From: Winogradskya consettensis
GTDB taxonomy: Bacteria > Actinomycetota > Actinomycetes > Mycobacteriales > Micromonosporaceae
DNA: 64,000 nucleotides
Direction: 5' to 3'
Assembly (NCBI RefSeq): GCF_018332715.1
Contig: NZ_BOQP01000008.1
Location: 620,001-684,000, forward strand
Part shown: in pieces, positions 7,975 to 16,064 of the stretch
Numbering within the stretch: position 1 is the first letter of the stretch
Layout of the letters: every line of letters starts with the position of its first letter
Program-made: the position numbers and the translations under genes
Notes under the pieces: model-generated
Databases searched by the model: none
Seen by the model: the letters and a program-made list of their open reading frames with translations, nothing else
Told to the model about the DNA's origin: nothing

Positions 7975-8330
7975 GACTTTCGGGAGACGATCGGCCGGAT
8001 CTCGACTCCGCCGCCGCTCTCCGCGATCTCCGGGAGCATTCCGGCGAGGGCGACCGCCGCGTCGAGGTCGGGGGCCTCGAGCACGTAATACCCGCCGAGG
8101 ACCTCTTTGCTCTCCGGGAAAGGCCCGTCGGTGGGCACCGCTCTACCGTCGGACAGCGTTCGCAAGGTCGTCGCAGTCGAGGCTGCCTGCAACTGTTCTC
8201 CGCCCAGGATCGCCGGGCCCGCGGCCGCCGCGAACGCACCGTGCGCCGCGTGTTTCGCGGTCAGTTCGGCCGGTGACGCCGAGTCCCATTCCTGCTCGTC
8301 GCCGTAGATGAGGACCAGGTACTTCGCCAT
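7971..8330 (-). CDS. YCII/DGPF-domain protein, partner of the ECF sigma factor
   Basis: A 119-residue protein (MAKYLVLIYGDEQEWD) with the DGPF signature in the form GRAVPTDGPFPESKE and a C-terminal EIRPIV strand, which defines the actinobacterial YCII-related family. These small alpha/beta proteins are the usual neighbours of ECF42 sigma factors; their biochemical role is unclear. The start is ATG 8330; ATG 8342 (MDTDMAKYL) is also possible. The coding region ends in an overlap with the sigma-factor start. It lies about 90 bp downstream of the KAS III gene on the same strand, so cotranscription with that gene is possible. Confidence 0.85.
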   Translation of the reverse strand: MAKYLVLIYGDEQEWDSASPAELTAKHAAHGAFAAAAGPAILGGEQLQAASTATTLRTLSDGRAVPTDGPFPESKEVLGGYYVLEAPDLDAAVALAGMLPEIAESGGGVEIRPIVSRKS

Positions 8331-8419
8331 GTCGGTGTCCATTCGTCCGGGGGCCTCGAGCGGCCCGTCCGCCTTCTCGACGAGCGAGCCGCCCCCGGAA
8401 TCGACACTAACCTCGGAAC

Positions 8420-9424
8420 TTATCTCCGGGCGTACCATCTCAGTAGCGCAGCGCCCACCGACATGCCGCCGCCGAAACCGGCGAGCAGGACCAGTTCTCC
8501 GTCGGAAAGGGCGCCCTCGCGGGCTGCCGCATCCAGAGCCACCGCGGCCGACGCACTGCCGGTGTTGCCAAATCTTTCCAGGACCAGATGGGTACGCGCT
8601 GAGCTCAGCCCCGCCGCCTCCACCAGTTCCTGAATCATCACGCCGTTCGCCTGGTGCGGGACGAAATGGTCGACCTGCCCGGGCGTGATCCCGGCCCGCC
8701 CGAGCAGATCGGCCAGCACGGGAGGCACACCGGCGATGACGAAATCGCGCACGCCGCGGCCGTTCATGCGGAAGAAGTGGTCGCCGTTCGCCACCGTTTC
8801 CGACGATGCGGGTAGCCGGCTGCCACCCGCCTTGATGTGGATCAGATCCTGGGCGTCGCCGCGGGTGACCAGTTCGCTGTCGATCAGGCCGTACGGCTCG
8901 GGAACCTCACCGATCACCGCGGCACCCGCTCCGTCGCCGAACAGGATCGCCGTGCGGCGGTCGTCGAAGTCGAGCACACGCGAGTAGATGTCGGCCGCGA
9001 CCACCAGCACTTTCGCGCCGGGACGGACCGCGACAAGGCTCTGCGCGAGGGTGAGTCCGAAGACGAACCCGGCGCAGACCACGTTGATGTCGAAGCACGC
9101 TGCCCGGTGCGCGCCGAGGGCGTGCTGCACCAGCGACGACGTGGGCGGCTGGGGAGAGTCGGGCGTCGAGGTCGACACGATGAGGTAGTCGAGGTCGGCT
9201 GCGCTGAGCCCGGCGCTCTGCAGGGCGGCACCGGCCGCCTTCGCGGCCAGGTCGGAGGTCGCCTCGTCGGGGGCGGCGAAGCGGCGGGCCTCGATCAGGG
9301 TCTTGGTGGAGATCCACTCGGGGGTGGTGTCGGTGACCCGTTCGACGAGTGCCTCGTTCGTCACCTCATGCTCGGGCACGTAAGAGCCCGTGCCAAGGAT
9401 CCCGGCGCGCGGTATCGGCTGCAT
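8420..9424 (-). CDS. 3-oxoacyl-ACP synthase III (KAS III / FabH-like)
   Basis: A 334-residue thiolase-fold enzyme with an intact catalytic triad: Cys117 in INVVCAGF, His257 in FVPHQAN and Asn287 in FGNTGSAS. The C-terminal GFGGGMSVGAALLRW is also typical. KAS III enzymes condense an acyl-CoA with malonyl-ACP to start fatty acid or polyketide chains. No ACP, malonyltransferase or other fatty acid gene is nearby, so this is a stand-alone paralogue; it might prime a specialised lipid or act as an acyl transferase. The ATG at 9424 starts MQPIPRAGILGTGSYVP, the normal beginning of this family. Confidence 0.9.
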   Translation of the reverse strand: MQPIPRAGILGTGSYVPEHEVTNEALVERVTDTTPEWISTKTLIEARRFAAPDEATSDLAAKAAGAALQSAGLSAADLDYLIVSTSTPDSPQPPTSSLVQHALGAHRAACFDINVVCAGFVFGLTLAQSLVAVRPGAKVLVVAADIYSRVLDFDDRRTAILFGDGAGAAVIGEVPEPYGLIDSELVTRGDAQDLIHIKAGGSRLPASSETVANGDHFFRMNGRGVRDFVIAGVPPVLADLLGRAGITPGQVDHFVPHQANGVMIQELVEAAGLSSARTHLVLERFGNTGSASAAVALDAAAREGALSDGELVLLAGFGGGMSVGAALLRWYARR

Positions 9425-9540
9425 GACCGCTCAGATCGGCGTCGCGGCGGCCCGGTTGAGGAAACGCGGAGGGTGGTGCCCCTGTGACGCATGTGCCCGG
9501 CGAGGCTCAGTGGAAGGGTCAGCCCGATACAGCGATAATC

Positions 9541-9810
9541 ATGACTGTGACCAACTGGGAATACGCACGCCTCGAATACCGCGCGGCCGGCACGTTCGGC
9601 TCCGACCGGTACATGGACTGGACCGCCACCTTCAACCACCCCGGCGGGGTGTTGCGCTGGGGAACCGACGAGCGTTTCGACGACCTGCGTCATCTCAACC
9701 GCGCGGGAGCGGCGGGCTGGCAGGCGTACGACCGCGCCGCGATACATGTGGTCAACGAACCGCACCGGCTGCACGGGGTCACGTACTCCATGCGGAGGCC
9801 CATCCCGTAG
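9541..9810 (+). CDS. Small hypothetical protein, DUF4177-like
   Basis: An 89-residue protein starting MTVTNWEYARLEYRAAG and containing LNRAGAAGWQAYDRAA followed by MRRPIP. The pattern WEYxxLE ... LNxxGxxGWE ... RP resembles the small DUF4177 beta-alpha-beta family of unknown function. ATG 9541 is chosen because the strand WEY begins immediately after it; a longer frame goes back to 9484. The gene is divergent from the KAS III gene, with about 115 bp between starts, and stops 80 bp before the convergent deacetylase gene. Confidence 0.65.
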   Translation: MTVTNWEYARLEYRAAGTFGSDRYMDWTATFNHPGGVLRWGTDERFDDLRHLNRAGAAGWQAYDRAAIHVVNEPHRLHGVTYSMRRPIP

Positions 9811-9889
9811 ACCGTCCCGCGCGCCCGCGCCGGTATCGGGCGGATGCCGCGGCGCGATCTCCTGGATCCCCCACGGCATCCCCGATACC

Positions 9890-10711
9890 TCAGCCGGCGA
9901 CGTAGTCCTCCAGGAGCGCCGGGGTCAGCCCGGCCTTGCGGATGGCGCGCAGGGCAGCGAGGAAGTCCTCGACGAACGACGTCCGGAAATGCATCAGGAT
10001 GATGTCCCCGGGCTGCACGCGGTGCCCCTCCTGATAGCGCACCTTGCCCTTGTTCACGGTCTCCTTCCACATGAACGCGGCCGTCATCCCGCAGTCGTGC
10101 GCCGCCCGCAGCGTCGTCTCGTCCTTGTCCCCGAAGGGCGGCCGGAAGAGCACGGGCCGGCGCGTGTACCACTTGCCGAGCTGGTCCGCCGAGCCGCAGA
10201 TCTGATGCTTCTGGAACGCATAGGACTTGCCCCGCAGCTCGGGGTGGCTGATGGTGTGCGCCTCCACCACGGCCCCGGCGTCGATCAGCGGCCGGAAGTA
10301 GTCCGGGTCCTCCTTCACGGCGTCGGTCGTGAGGAAGAGCGTCACCGGTACGTGCGCGGCCGCGAGCAGTCCCGCCGCCTCCTTGTGCTTCACGTAGCCG
10401 TCGTCGATCGTGATGAACGCGACCTTCTGCTGCGTGGGCACCTGCTTCAGATAGATCACCTCACCGGGCTCCCCCGGCCCGACGACCCGCTCGGGCACGG
10501 GAGCCGGCGGGAAGACCGGGATGTCCGCCTGACTCCACCCCTTCCCCTTCGCGGCGGGCGCGAGGGAAACGGCCGGCCCGGGGCCCACGGGTGAAGCAAC
10601 CACACCGGGTACGCCGGATTCCGAGGCCACCGGCCTCGGCCCGGCAGTCTGCGCCGCGCACCCCGCCGTCAGCAGGACAACGCCGGCCACCAGACATCGC
10701 AAGATCGACAT
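9890..10711 (-). CDS. Polysaccharide deacetylase (NodB domain) lipoprotein
   Basis: A 273-residue exported lipoprotein. The lipobox is LTAGC with Cys18. Residues 19-90 are a Pro/Ala/Gly linker. The NodB domain follows: motif 1 TIDDG at 101-105 (usually TFDDG), motif 2 HTISHP at 152-157 with the two metal His, motif 3 RPPFG at 190-194, and the late motif LMHF at 239-242. Members remove N-acetyl groups from chitin, peptidoglycan or other surface glycans; the exact substrate cannot be told. It probably acts on the cell-wall side of the membrane. The gene is monocistronic or follows the SGS-repeat gene after a 15-bp tandem repeat. Confidence 0.9.
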   Translation of the reverse strand: MSILRCLVAGVVLLTAGCAAQTAGPRPVASESGVPGVVASPVGPGPAVSLAPAAKGKGWSQADIPVFPPAPVPERVVGPGEPGEVIYLKQVPTQQKVAFITIDDGYVKHKEAAGLLAAAHVPVTLFLTTDAVKEDPDYFRPLIDAGAVVEAHTISHPELRGKSYAFQKHQICGSADQLGKWYTRRPVLFRPPFGDKDETTLRAAHDCGMTAAFMWKETVNKGKVRYQEGHRVQPGDIILMHFRTSFVEDFLAALRAIRKAGLTPALLEDYVAG

Positions 10712-10741
10712 GGTCCGACATCCTTGCCCACACCACGTCAG

Positions 10742-10801
10742 CCCAGTGTGAAGTGGCCCAGCGTGAAGGGGCCCGGTGTGAAGTGGCCCGGTGTGCGATC
10801 C
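10742..10801. repeat. 15-bp tandem repeat, four units
   Basis: Units at 10742-10756, 10757-10771, 10772-10786 and 10787-10801 follow CCCAGTGTGAAGTGG with a few changes; the fourth keeps only its first half. The array sits in the 120-bp gap between the start of the deacetylase gene (10711) and the end of the SGS-repeat gene (10832), both on the reverse strand. Confidence 0.85.
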
Positions 10802-10831
10802 GGAACCTCGGCGGTGGTCAGGTCAGCCGTG

Positions 10832-11098
10832 CTAGTGGGAGCACTCGCAGGAGTTTTTCCCGTTGCGGCCGGCGGACATCACCGCGCGGCGGGAACGCCA
10901 GGACATCACCGACACCAGGGAGGCAGCGGACAGCAGCGAGCCCACGCACAGCGTGGACCCGACCGACAAGATCGACGCGAACGACCCCACCGAGCCGATC
11001 GACAGCGCCGACCCCACCGAGCCGATGGACAGGACGGAATTCTTCGAGCCGATGCTGAGTACGGAGTTCTCCGAGCGGATGGACCACTTCGATCTCAT
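10832..11098 (-). CDS. Small SGS-repeat protein (LSIGSxGS repeats)
   Basis: An 88-residue protein made mostly of a five- to ten-residue repeat: NSVLSIGSKNSVLSIGS, VGSALSIGS, VGSFASILS, VGSTLCVGS, then SLLSAASLVSVMSWRSRRAV. I recall similar small proteins, with alternating SxxS and IGS triads and an MSWRS or LSWQS tail, as unannotated genes in many actinomycetes. The regular spacing of small hydrophobics and Ser/Gly suggests a tight beta-solenoid. No signal peptide or membrane segment is evident. ATG 11098 starts MRSKWSIRSENS. Function unknown; it might bind a repetitive or flat surface such as ice, polysaccharide or DNA, which is speculation. Confidence 0.7.
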   Translation of the reverse strand: MRSKWSIRSENSVLSIGSKNSVLSIGSVGSALSIGSVGSFASILSVGSTLCVGSLLSAASLVSVMSWRSRRAVMSAGRNGKNSCECSH

Positions 11099-11160
11099 GG
11101 CCCGATTCTGCCCTAACCACGCGCCCGTGGCACGGGGTCCGGCGGGAAGGTCAGGGAAGG

Positions 11161-11541
11161 TCAGAAGGTGATGGCGATGCCGATGAGGGGGTTGCGCTTG
11201 AGGTGGAGAACCCGGCTGAACCAGTTGCCGAGGCGCGAGGTCACGTAGCGGCGGGCCAGGAGGTCGCGGGCGGTCCGGGTTTCCGCGTCGTCGAGGAGGC
11301 GGGCCGTGCCGGGCAGGGGCTGGGCGCCCGGCGTGATCCGGCCGCGGATGTCGCAGGCGGTGACCTCGACGCCGGGGTTGTTGCGGATGCGTTTGACCTT
11401 CCAGGCCTCGGCCTCCGAGACGATGGTCATGGTGTCGCCCTCGGTCACCTGCCAGACCGGTGTGGAGACCGGGGTGCCGTCCTTGCGGTAGGTGGTGAGG
11501 CTTACCTGCTTGCTTCGCGCGATCTCCGCGGTGACGGTCAT
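11161..11541 (-). CDS. PPOX-class probable F420-dependent oxidoreductase (Rv2061-like)
   Basis: A 126-residue split-barrel protein (MTVTAEIARSKQVSLTTYRK) with KDGTPVSTPVWQV, MTIVSEAEAWKVKRIRNNP and VTACDIRGRITPG, matching the small actinobacterial flavin/deazaflavin reductases typified by Rv2061c. Such proteins bind F420 or FMN and reduce small substrates. The start at 11541 fits the family; an upstream TTG frame to 11595 is probably untranslated. It is the last gene before the strong hairpin at 11606-11638, which separates it from the M36 protease gene upstream. Confidence 0.8.
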   Translation of the reverse strand: MTVTAEIARSKQVSLTTYRKDGTPVSTPVWQVTEGDTMTIVSEAEAWKVKRIRNNPGVEVTACDIRGRITPGAQPLPGTARLLDDAETRTARDLLARRYVTSRLGNWFSRVLHLKRNPLIGIAITF

Positions 11542-11605
11542 GGGTCTGATTCTATGACGGCCGGCGGGGGCGCAAGGCGCTGCACGCCGCAGCACGGGAA
11601 AGAAC

Positions 11606-11638
11606 GGGGCGCGCGGACAAGGCGAGTCCGCGCGCCCC
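11606..11638 (-). terminator. Strong hairpin downstream of the M36 protease gene
   Basis: Perfect 13-bp arms GGGGCGCGCGGAC (11606-11618) and GTCCGCGCGCCCC (11626-11638) enclose a 7-base loop, 18 bp beyond the stop of the protease gene on the reverse strand. There is no clear T-run, as is common in actinomycete terminators. Confidence 0.75.
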
Positions 11639-11655
11639 GCGGACGAGCGTGCGGA

Positions 11656-14478
11656 TCAGCTGCTGAAGACCTGGAACTCGGAGGCGATCGCGTTGGTGGC
11701 GGCGGCGGAACCTGTTGCGCAGTCGGAGTTGCTGCGGGGGTCGTTCTCCTGATCGCCGGCGTAGAGCGGGTTGCCGATGCACTGGTTGGAAACGATGCGG
11801 AGTTTGACGTGGGTGGCCAGACCCGGGCGCACCGGGAAGGACTTGAGGATCAGGCTCGGGACCTTCGGGCGGAACTGGGCGGTGTCGAAGGCGTTGGCCG
11901 CGCTGGTGTAGGCGACCTTGTAGCCCGCGTCGGAGGCGCAGTCGGCGCCCGTGGCGGCGTTGCAGGTGAGGATCTCGAACTGGCGGACCGTGGAGTACAT
12001 GGCCGAAGTGGTGGCGCCCGCGCCGGGGAAGGCGCTGACCTGCACCCGGGAGACGAGTTTGGCCGTGGTGCCGGGCAGGTCGACGGTGACCTGGCGGCCG
12101 GGAGCTCCGCCGGAGGCGGTCCAGGCCGTTCCCTCGGCGTCGTCGATGAGGCGGGACACCGTGGTGGCGCCGTCGCCGGTGATGGTGGCACCTGCCGTGG
12201 CCGAGGCCAGGTTGGCGGGCAGGACCGCGCCGACCTGGGTGGTGACGCCGGGGTAGATGGTCTGGGTGAAGCGCTTGTGGCCGAAGCCCGCGCCGATGGC
12301 GAGGAACTTGTAGGTGCCGGGGGCGAGCGTGACGGTTTCCGGGAGGGCGGTCGCCGGGTCGGTGTCCGCGATCGGGGTGGCGCCGAAGTCGTAGTCACCG
12401 ATGTAGAGCCGGACCGGTTTGCCGGCTGCCTCGCCGAGCGCGCGGAACGTGATCTCGGAGTTCTCCGCGTACGGGCTGGCGAAGCTGGGCACCGGGTCGA
12501 TGTCACTGACGCCGCTGGAGGCTCCGGCGCCCATGCCGCGGGCCGCGAACGCGTTCCACATGATGTCCTGGTCGGCGCCGTCAAAGCGCAGGGCGTCGGC
12601 GGTCAGCATGTTGTCGCGCATGTCGAGCATGCTGATCGAGCCGGTGGCGGCGAGCAGGAACGAGTCGAAGGTGAGCTGGGCCCAGCGGCGGTTGCCGGGG
12701 CACTCGGTGACCGGCGTGGTGCCCGCCGCGCAGGCTTCCTGCTGGGCCCGGGTGCCGGAGCCGTACCTCGTGACGAACGCGCGGCGGAGGTCGAAGTTCG
12801 TCGCGCTCCAGATCTCGCCGTCGGAGTGCACCGCCGAGCCGCGGTCGTAGCCGTAGTCGGAGTAGTTGAGCGGGCTCGTGCTCATGTCGTAGTTGCGGAT
12901 ACCTGTGGCGAGGTCGCCGGTGACGTACGCGCCGGTGACGTACGGCGTGTTGCCGCGCGGGGTGTAGCCGCTCTCGAACAGGTATTCCATGGCGACCAGG
13001 TCGGACCAGCTCTCACCCATGGCGCCACCCTGGGTGGAGCCGATGTTGCTGTCCGGGCCGGCGATCATGCGGTTGCTGATGGCGTGGGTGTACTCGTGAC
13101 CGATGACCGTCATGTCGAAGTCACCGTCGACGCACGGCGGGTAGGCCGCGCCCGCGAACGGCTGCCACATGTACATGTTGGTCACCGGCTGGACGCCGTC
13201 CGGGCCGGTCGACTGGTTGGCGTTGTTGCGGGTGGTCGCGGTGGCCGCACCCTGCTGGGCGTTGCCGCGCTCGGCGTCGCCGCCCTTGCCGTACGGCAGC
13301 GTGTTGGTCTTCTGCAGGTTCCACGTGGCCTCGGTGAAGCCCAGTTCGTAGGACCAGTCGTGCATGCGGTTGTGCATCGCGAACAGGTTCGCGGTCGCCG
13401 CGTCGACGTCGGCCTGCTGCGGCGAGGCCAGTGATGCGGGGTCGCACTTGCTGGTGTTCCACTGGTTCGTGAACGGGTAGACGTACTCGCGGTCGGTTTT
13501 TGCCGTCGCGGGCGTGGCCGGGGAGCCGTCGCCCCAGAGGCGTACGGATTCCGCGGAGTTGCCGGTGGTCGTGAACGTCGGCAGCCCGGTGGTGGCGTCG
13601 ACGTCCCAGGGCTTGCCGGTGGCCGGGTCGAGGACCTGCCGCGAGCAGCCGGTGGCGGCGACGGCGCACCAGGTCTGGCGGGTGTCGGTGCCGGCCGCGG
13701 TGGGCGTGGCCGGGAAGACCTTCCAGTGCGGGTCGTCCTCGGCGAAGTTGACGAGGTTCTCGCGCAGCAGCACCTTGCCGTCGATCGCGTCGACGTACGT
13801 GGTGTAGCCGAGGGGGTGCTCGGTGTCGTTGTTGAGCGCGACGACCTCGTACGCGGCGCGGGGTGCGGCGCCCGGCATGGGCACGGCGACGAGCCGGACA
13901 CGCTGGTCGGAGACGTCGGCGCGGTCGATCTTCGCGTCGGCGAGCGCGGTCTGCACGGCGGCGTCGGCGCCGAGCGTGCTGGCGGCGGGTGCGTCGGTGC
14001 GCGGGCTGAGCGAGGACGTGACCCGAAGGACCTCGCCGCCCTTGACCGCGACGGCGACCAGGCCGTCGTGCGCGGCGGGCAGGTTGCCGTACTTCTGGCG
14101 CAGCAGCACGACCGAGCCGGCGCCGATCGGCGTGGACGCCACCAAATCAAGATCGTCAACAGAGAGAGCGGAGGAGAGGTACGCGCGAGCGACCGCCTCC
14201 GCGTCCCCCTTGAGGCCCTTGGCCAGCGAGGACCGCACCGGGGTGAGCGAAGCGGGCATACCCAGCTTGTTCCACCGCGTGACGACGTTGTCATCAGCAA
14301 CGAGGGACGACCGGGGAGCGGCAGCGGGACCCCGGTTGTCGACGAACTCATATTCCCCGGAGAGCGGATCACCCGAAACGGGAGAGACGGGAGCGGCCTG
14401 GGCGCCGAGCGGCGCGGTGGCGATGAGAGTGGTAGCGGCGAGGAATCCGGCGACGGCGGACCGTCTGCGTATACGCAC
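11656..14478 (-). CDS. Secreted M36-family (fungalysin-type) metalloprotease
   Basis: A 940-residue secreted zinc protease. Residues 1-28 are a signal peptide (MRIRRRSAVAGFLAATTLIA, cleavage near AQA-AP). Residues 30-260 form the FTP/PepSY-type propeptide. The catalytic domain has HEYTH at 461-465 and the third zinc ligand Glu489 in GESWSDL. After about residue 650 come beta-rich C-terminal domains; the segment with VSRVQVSAF resembles a discoidin-like fold and may bind the cell surface or carbohydrate. Cys pairs such as CAVAATGC and CASDAG suggest extracellular disulfides. The gene stands alone, divergent from glcDEF and followed by a strong hairpin. It probably digests environmental protein or processes surface proteins. 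Confidence 0.92.
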   Translation of the reverse strand: MRIRRRSAVAGFLAATTLIATAPLGAQAAPVSPVSGDPLSGEYEFVDNRGPAAAPRSSLVADDNVVTRWNKLGMPASLTPVRSSLAKGLKGDAEAVARAYLSSALSVDDLDLVASTPIGAGSVVLLRQKYGNLPAAHDGLVAVAVKGGEVLRVTSSLSPRTDAPAASTLGADAAVQTALADAKIDRADVSDQRVRLVAVPMPGAAPRAAYEVVALNNDTEHPLGYTTYVDAIDGKVLLRENLVNFAEDDPHWKVFPATPTAAGTDTRQTWCAVAATGCSRQVLDPATGKPWDVDATTGLPTFTTTGNSAESVRLWGDGSPATPATAKTDREYVYPFTNQWNTSKCDPASLASPQQADVDAATANLFAMHNRMHDWSYELGFTEATWNLQKTNTLPYGKGGDAERGNAQQGAATATTRNNANQSTGPDGVQPVTNMYMWQPFAGAAYPPCVDGDFDMTVIGHEYTHAISNRMIAGPDSNIGSTQGGAMGESWSDLVAMEYLFESGYTPRGNTPYVTGAYVTGDLATGIRNYDMSTSPLNYSDYGYDRGSAVHSDGEIWSATNFDLRRAFVTRYGSGTRAQQEACAAGTTPVTECPGNRRWAQLTFDSFLLAATGSISMLDMRDNMLTADALRFDGADQDIMWNAFAARGMGAGASSGVSDIDPVPSFASPYAENSEITFRALGEAAGKPVRLYIGDYDFGATPIADTDPATALPETVTLAPGTYKFLAIGAGFGHKRFTQTIYPGVTTQVGAVLPANLASATAGATITGDGATTVSRLIDDAEGTAWTASGGAPGRQVTVDLPGTTAKLVSRVQVSAFPGAGATTSAMYSTVRQFEILTCNAATGADCASDAGYKVAYTSAANAFDTAQFRPKVPSLILKSFPVRPGLATHVKLRIVSNQCIGNPLYAGDQENDPRSNSDCATGSAAATNAIASEFQVFSS

Positions 14479-14612
14479 GCAAGCCTCCTGTGGACAGTCC
14501 GGAGGATCTCCCCGGGCTGCCCGCGACCTTACGGGAGGATAGACGACCGTGGATGAACTTTATGTTTCGGCCAAAGCTCGACGCAGAGCGACCGCCGGGT
14601 TACGTTGAGCCG

Positions 14613-16064
14613 GTGACGACACTGAAGTCGCTGGCCACCGCGTTGCGCGCCGACCTGGGCGCAGACCGGGTGATCGACGACCGGCAGGAGCTGCGCACGT
14701 ACGAGTGCGACGGCCTCGCCCACTACAAGGTCACCCCGGGCCTGGTGGTGCTCGCGCGCGACACGGCGGACTGTGTGCGTACGGTCCAGGCCTGTTGTGA
14801 GGCCCGCGTGCCGTTCGTGGCCCGTGGAAGCGGGACCGGCCTCTCGGGTGGCGCCCTCCCCCGCGCCGACGGGGTGCTGATCGTGACCGCGAAGATGCGC
14901 GAGATCGTCGAGGTCTCCCCCGCGGACGAGCGTGCGGTCGTGCAGCCCGGCGTGATCAACCTGGACGTCAGCAAGGCCTCGGCCGCGCACGGCTACTACT
15001 ACGCGCCGGATCCGTCGAGCCAGCAGATCTGCTCGATCGGGGGCAACGTCGCGGAGAACTCCGGTGGCGCGCACTGCCTGAAGTACGGCTTCACGACCAA
15101 TCATGTGCTCGGCGCGCGGGTGGTCACCCCGGACGGCGAGGTGGTCGAGCTGGGCGGGCGGGCGCCGGATTCTCCGGGGTACGACCTGCTCGGCGCGTTC
15201 GTCGGCGCAGAGGGCACGCTGGGCGTCGCGACCGAGGTCACGGTACGGCTGACCCGGCTGCCGGAGTCCGTGCGTACGCTGCTGGCGGGTTTCGGGAGCC
15301 CGCAGCAGGCCGGCGCCGCGACCTCCGCGATCATCGCCGCCGGGGTGGTGCCGGCCGCCGTCGAGATGATGGACGCACTCGCCATCGAGGCCGCAGAGGC
15401 CGCCGTGGCGTGCGGCTACCCGCCGGGTGCGGGCGCGGTGCTGATCGTGGAGCTGGACGGCCCGGCCGCCGAGGTCGCCGCCCAGTTCGCCCAGGTGACG
15501 GCGCTGTGCGAGGCGAACGGCGCGACCGAGCTGCGGATCGCGCAGACCCCGGCTGAGCGGGCGCTGTTCTGGAAGGGCCGCAAGTCGGCGTTCGCGGCGG
15601 TCGGGCGGATCAGCCCGGACTACATCGTGCAGGACGGCGTGATCCCGCGGACGGCACTGCCCGAGGTGTTGCGGCGCATCGACGAGATCGCGGCCGTGCA
15701 CGGCGTACGCGTAGCCAATGTCTTTCATGCCGGTGACGGCAACCTGCACCCGCTGGTCCTGTTCGACGCCGCGGTGCCGGGCGCGGACCTGCACGCCGAG
15801 GAGGCGTCGGGGGCGATCATCGACCTGTGCATCGAGTACGGCGGGTCGATCACCGGGGAGCACGGCGTCGGCGCGGACAAGGCGAAGTACATGCCGCGGA
15901 TGTTCACCGACGACGACCTGCAGACGATGCAGCTGCTGCGCTGCGCGTTCGACCCGCTCGGGCTCGCCAACCCCGGCAAGATCTTCCCCACGCCCCGGCT
16001 CTGCGGCGAGGTCCCCCGCAGGCACAGCGCGAGCGAACCGCCGGCCGGAGCGGAGATCTTCTGA
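14613..16064 (+). CDS. glcD: Glycolate oxidase subunit GlcD (FAD-linked)
   Basis: A 483-residue FAD-binding oxidoreductase of the GlcD/D-lactate dehydrogenase group. The FAD pyrophosphate loop is VARGSGTGLSGGALP, followed by SSQQICSIGGNVAENSGG and GTLGVATEVTVRL; the C-terminal substrate domain has VFHAGDGNLHP and GGSITGEHGVGADK. With GlcE and GlcF it oxidises glycolate to glyoxylate and passes electrons to quinone. The GTG at 14613 (VTTLKSLATALRADLG) fits the family start; ATG 14553 is an in-frame alternative. It is the first gene of a three-gene operon divergent from the protease gene. Confidence 0.92.
   Translation: MTTLKSLATALRADLGADRVIDDRQELRTYECDGLAHYKVTPGLVVLARDTADCVRTVQACCEARVPFVARGSGTGLSGGALPRADGVLIVTAKMREIVEVSPADERAVVQPGVINLDVSKASAAHGYYYAPDPSSQQICSIGGNVAENSGGAHCLKYGFTTNHVLGARVVTPDGEVVELGGRAPDSPGYDLLGAFVGAEGTLGVATEVTVRLTRLPESVRTLLAGFGSPQQAGAATSAIIAAGVVPAAVEMMDALAIEAAEAAVACGYPPGAGAVLIVELDGPAAEVAAQFAQVTALCEANGATELRIAQTPAERALFWKGRKSAFAAVGRISPDYIVQDGVIPRTALPEVLRRIDEIAAVHGVRVANVFHAGDGNLHPLVLFDAAVPGADLHAEEASGAIIDLCIEYGGSITGEHGVGADKAKYMPRMFTDDDLQTMQLLRCAFDPLGLANPGKIFPTPRLCGEVPRRHSASEPPAGAEIF

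Noticed and set aside
10591..11171. Plus-strand frames across the SGS-repeat region
   Set aside because: They give Ser/Thr/Arg/Asp-rich strings (for example DPTEPIDSADPTEP) that are complements of the LSIGSxGS codons; the reverse strand has an ATG and a tail motif known from similar small proteins.
11203..13434. A 743-codon + strand frame opposite the M36 protease gene
   Set aside because: Composition is Gly/Val/Arg/Ala-rich without motifs, while the reverse strand encodes HEYTH and GESWSDL with a signal peptide.
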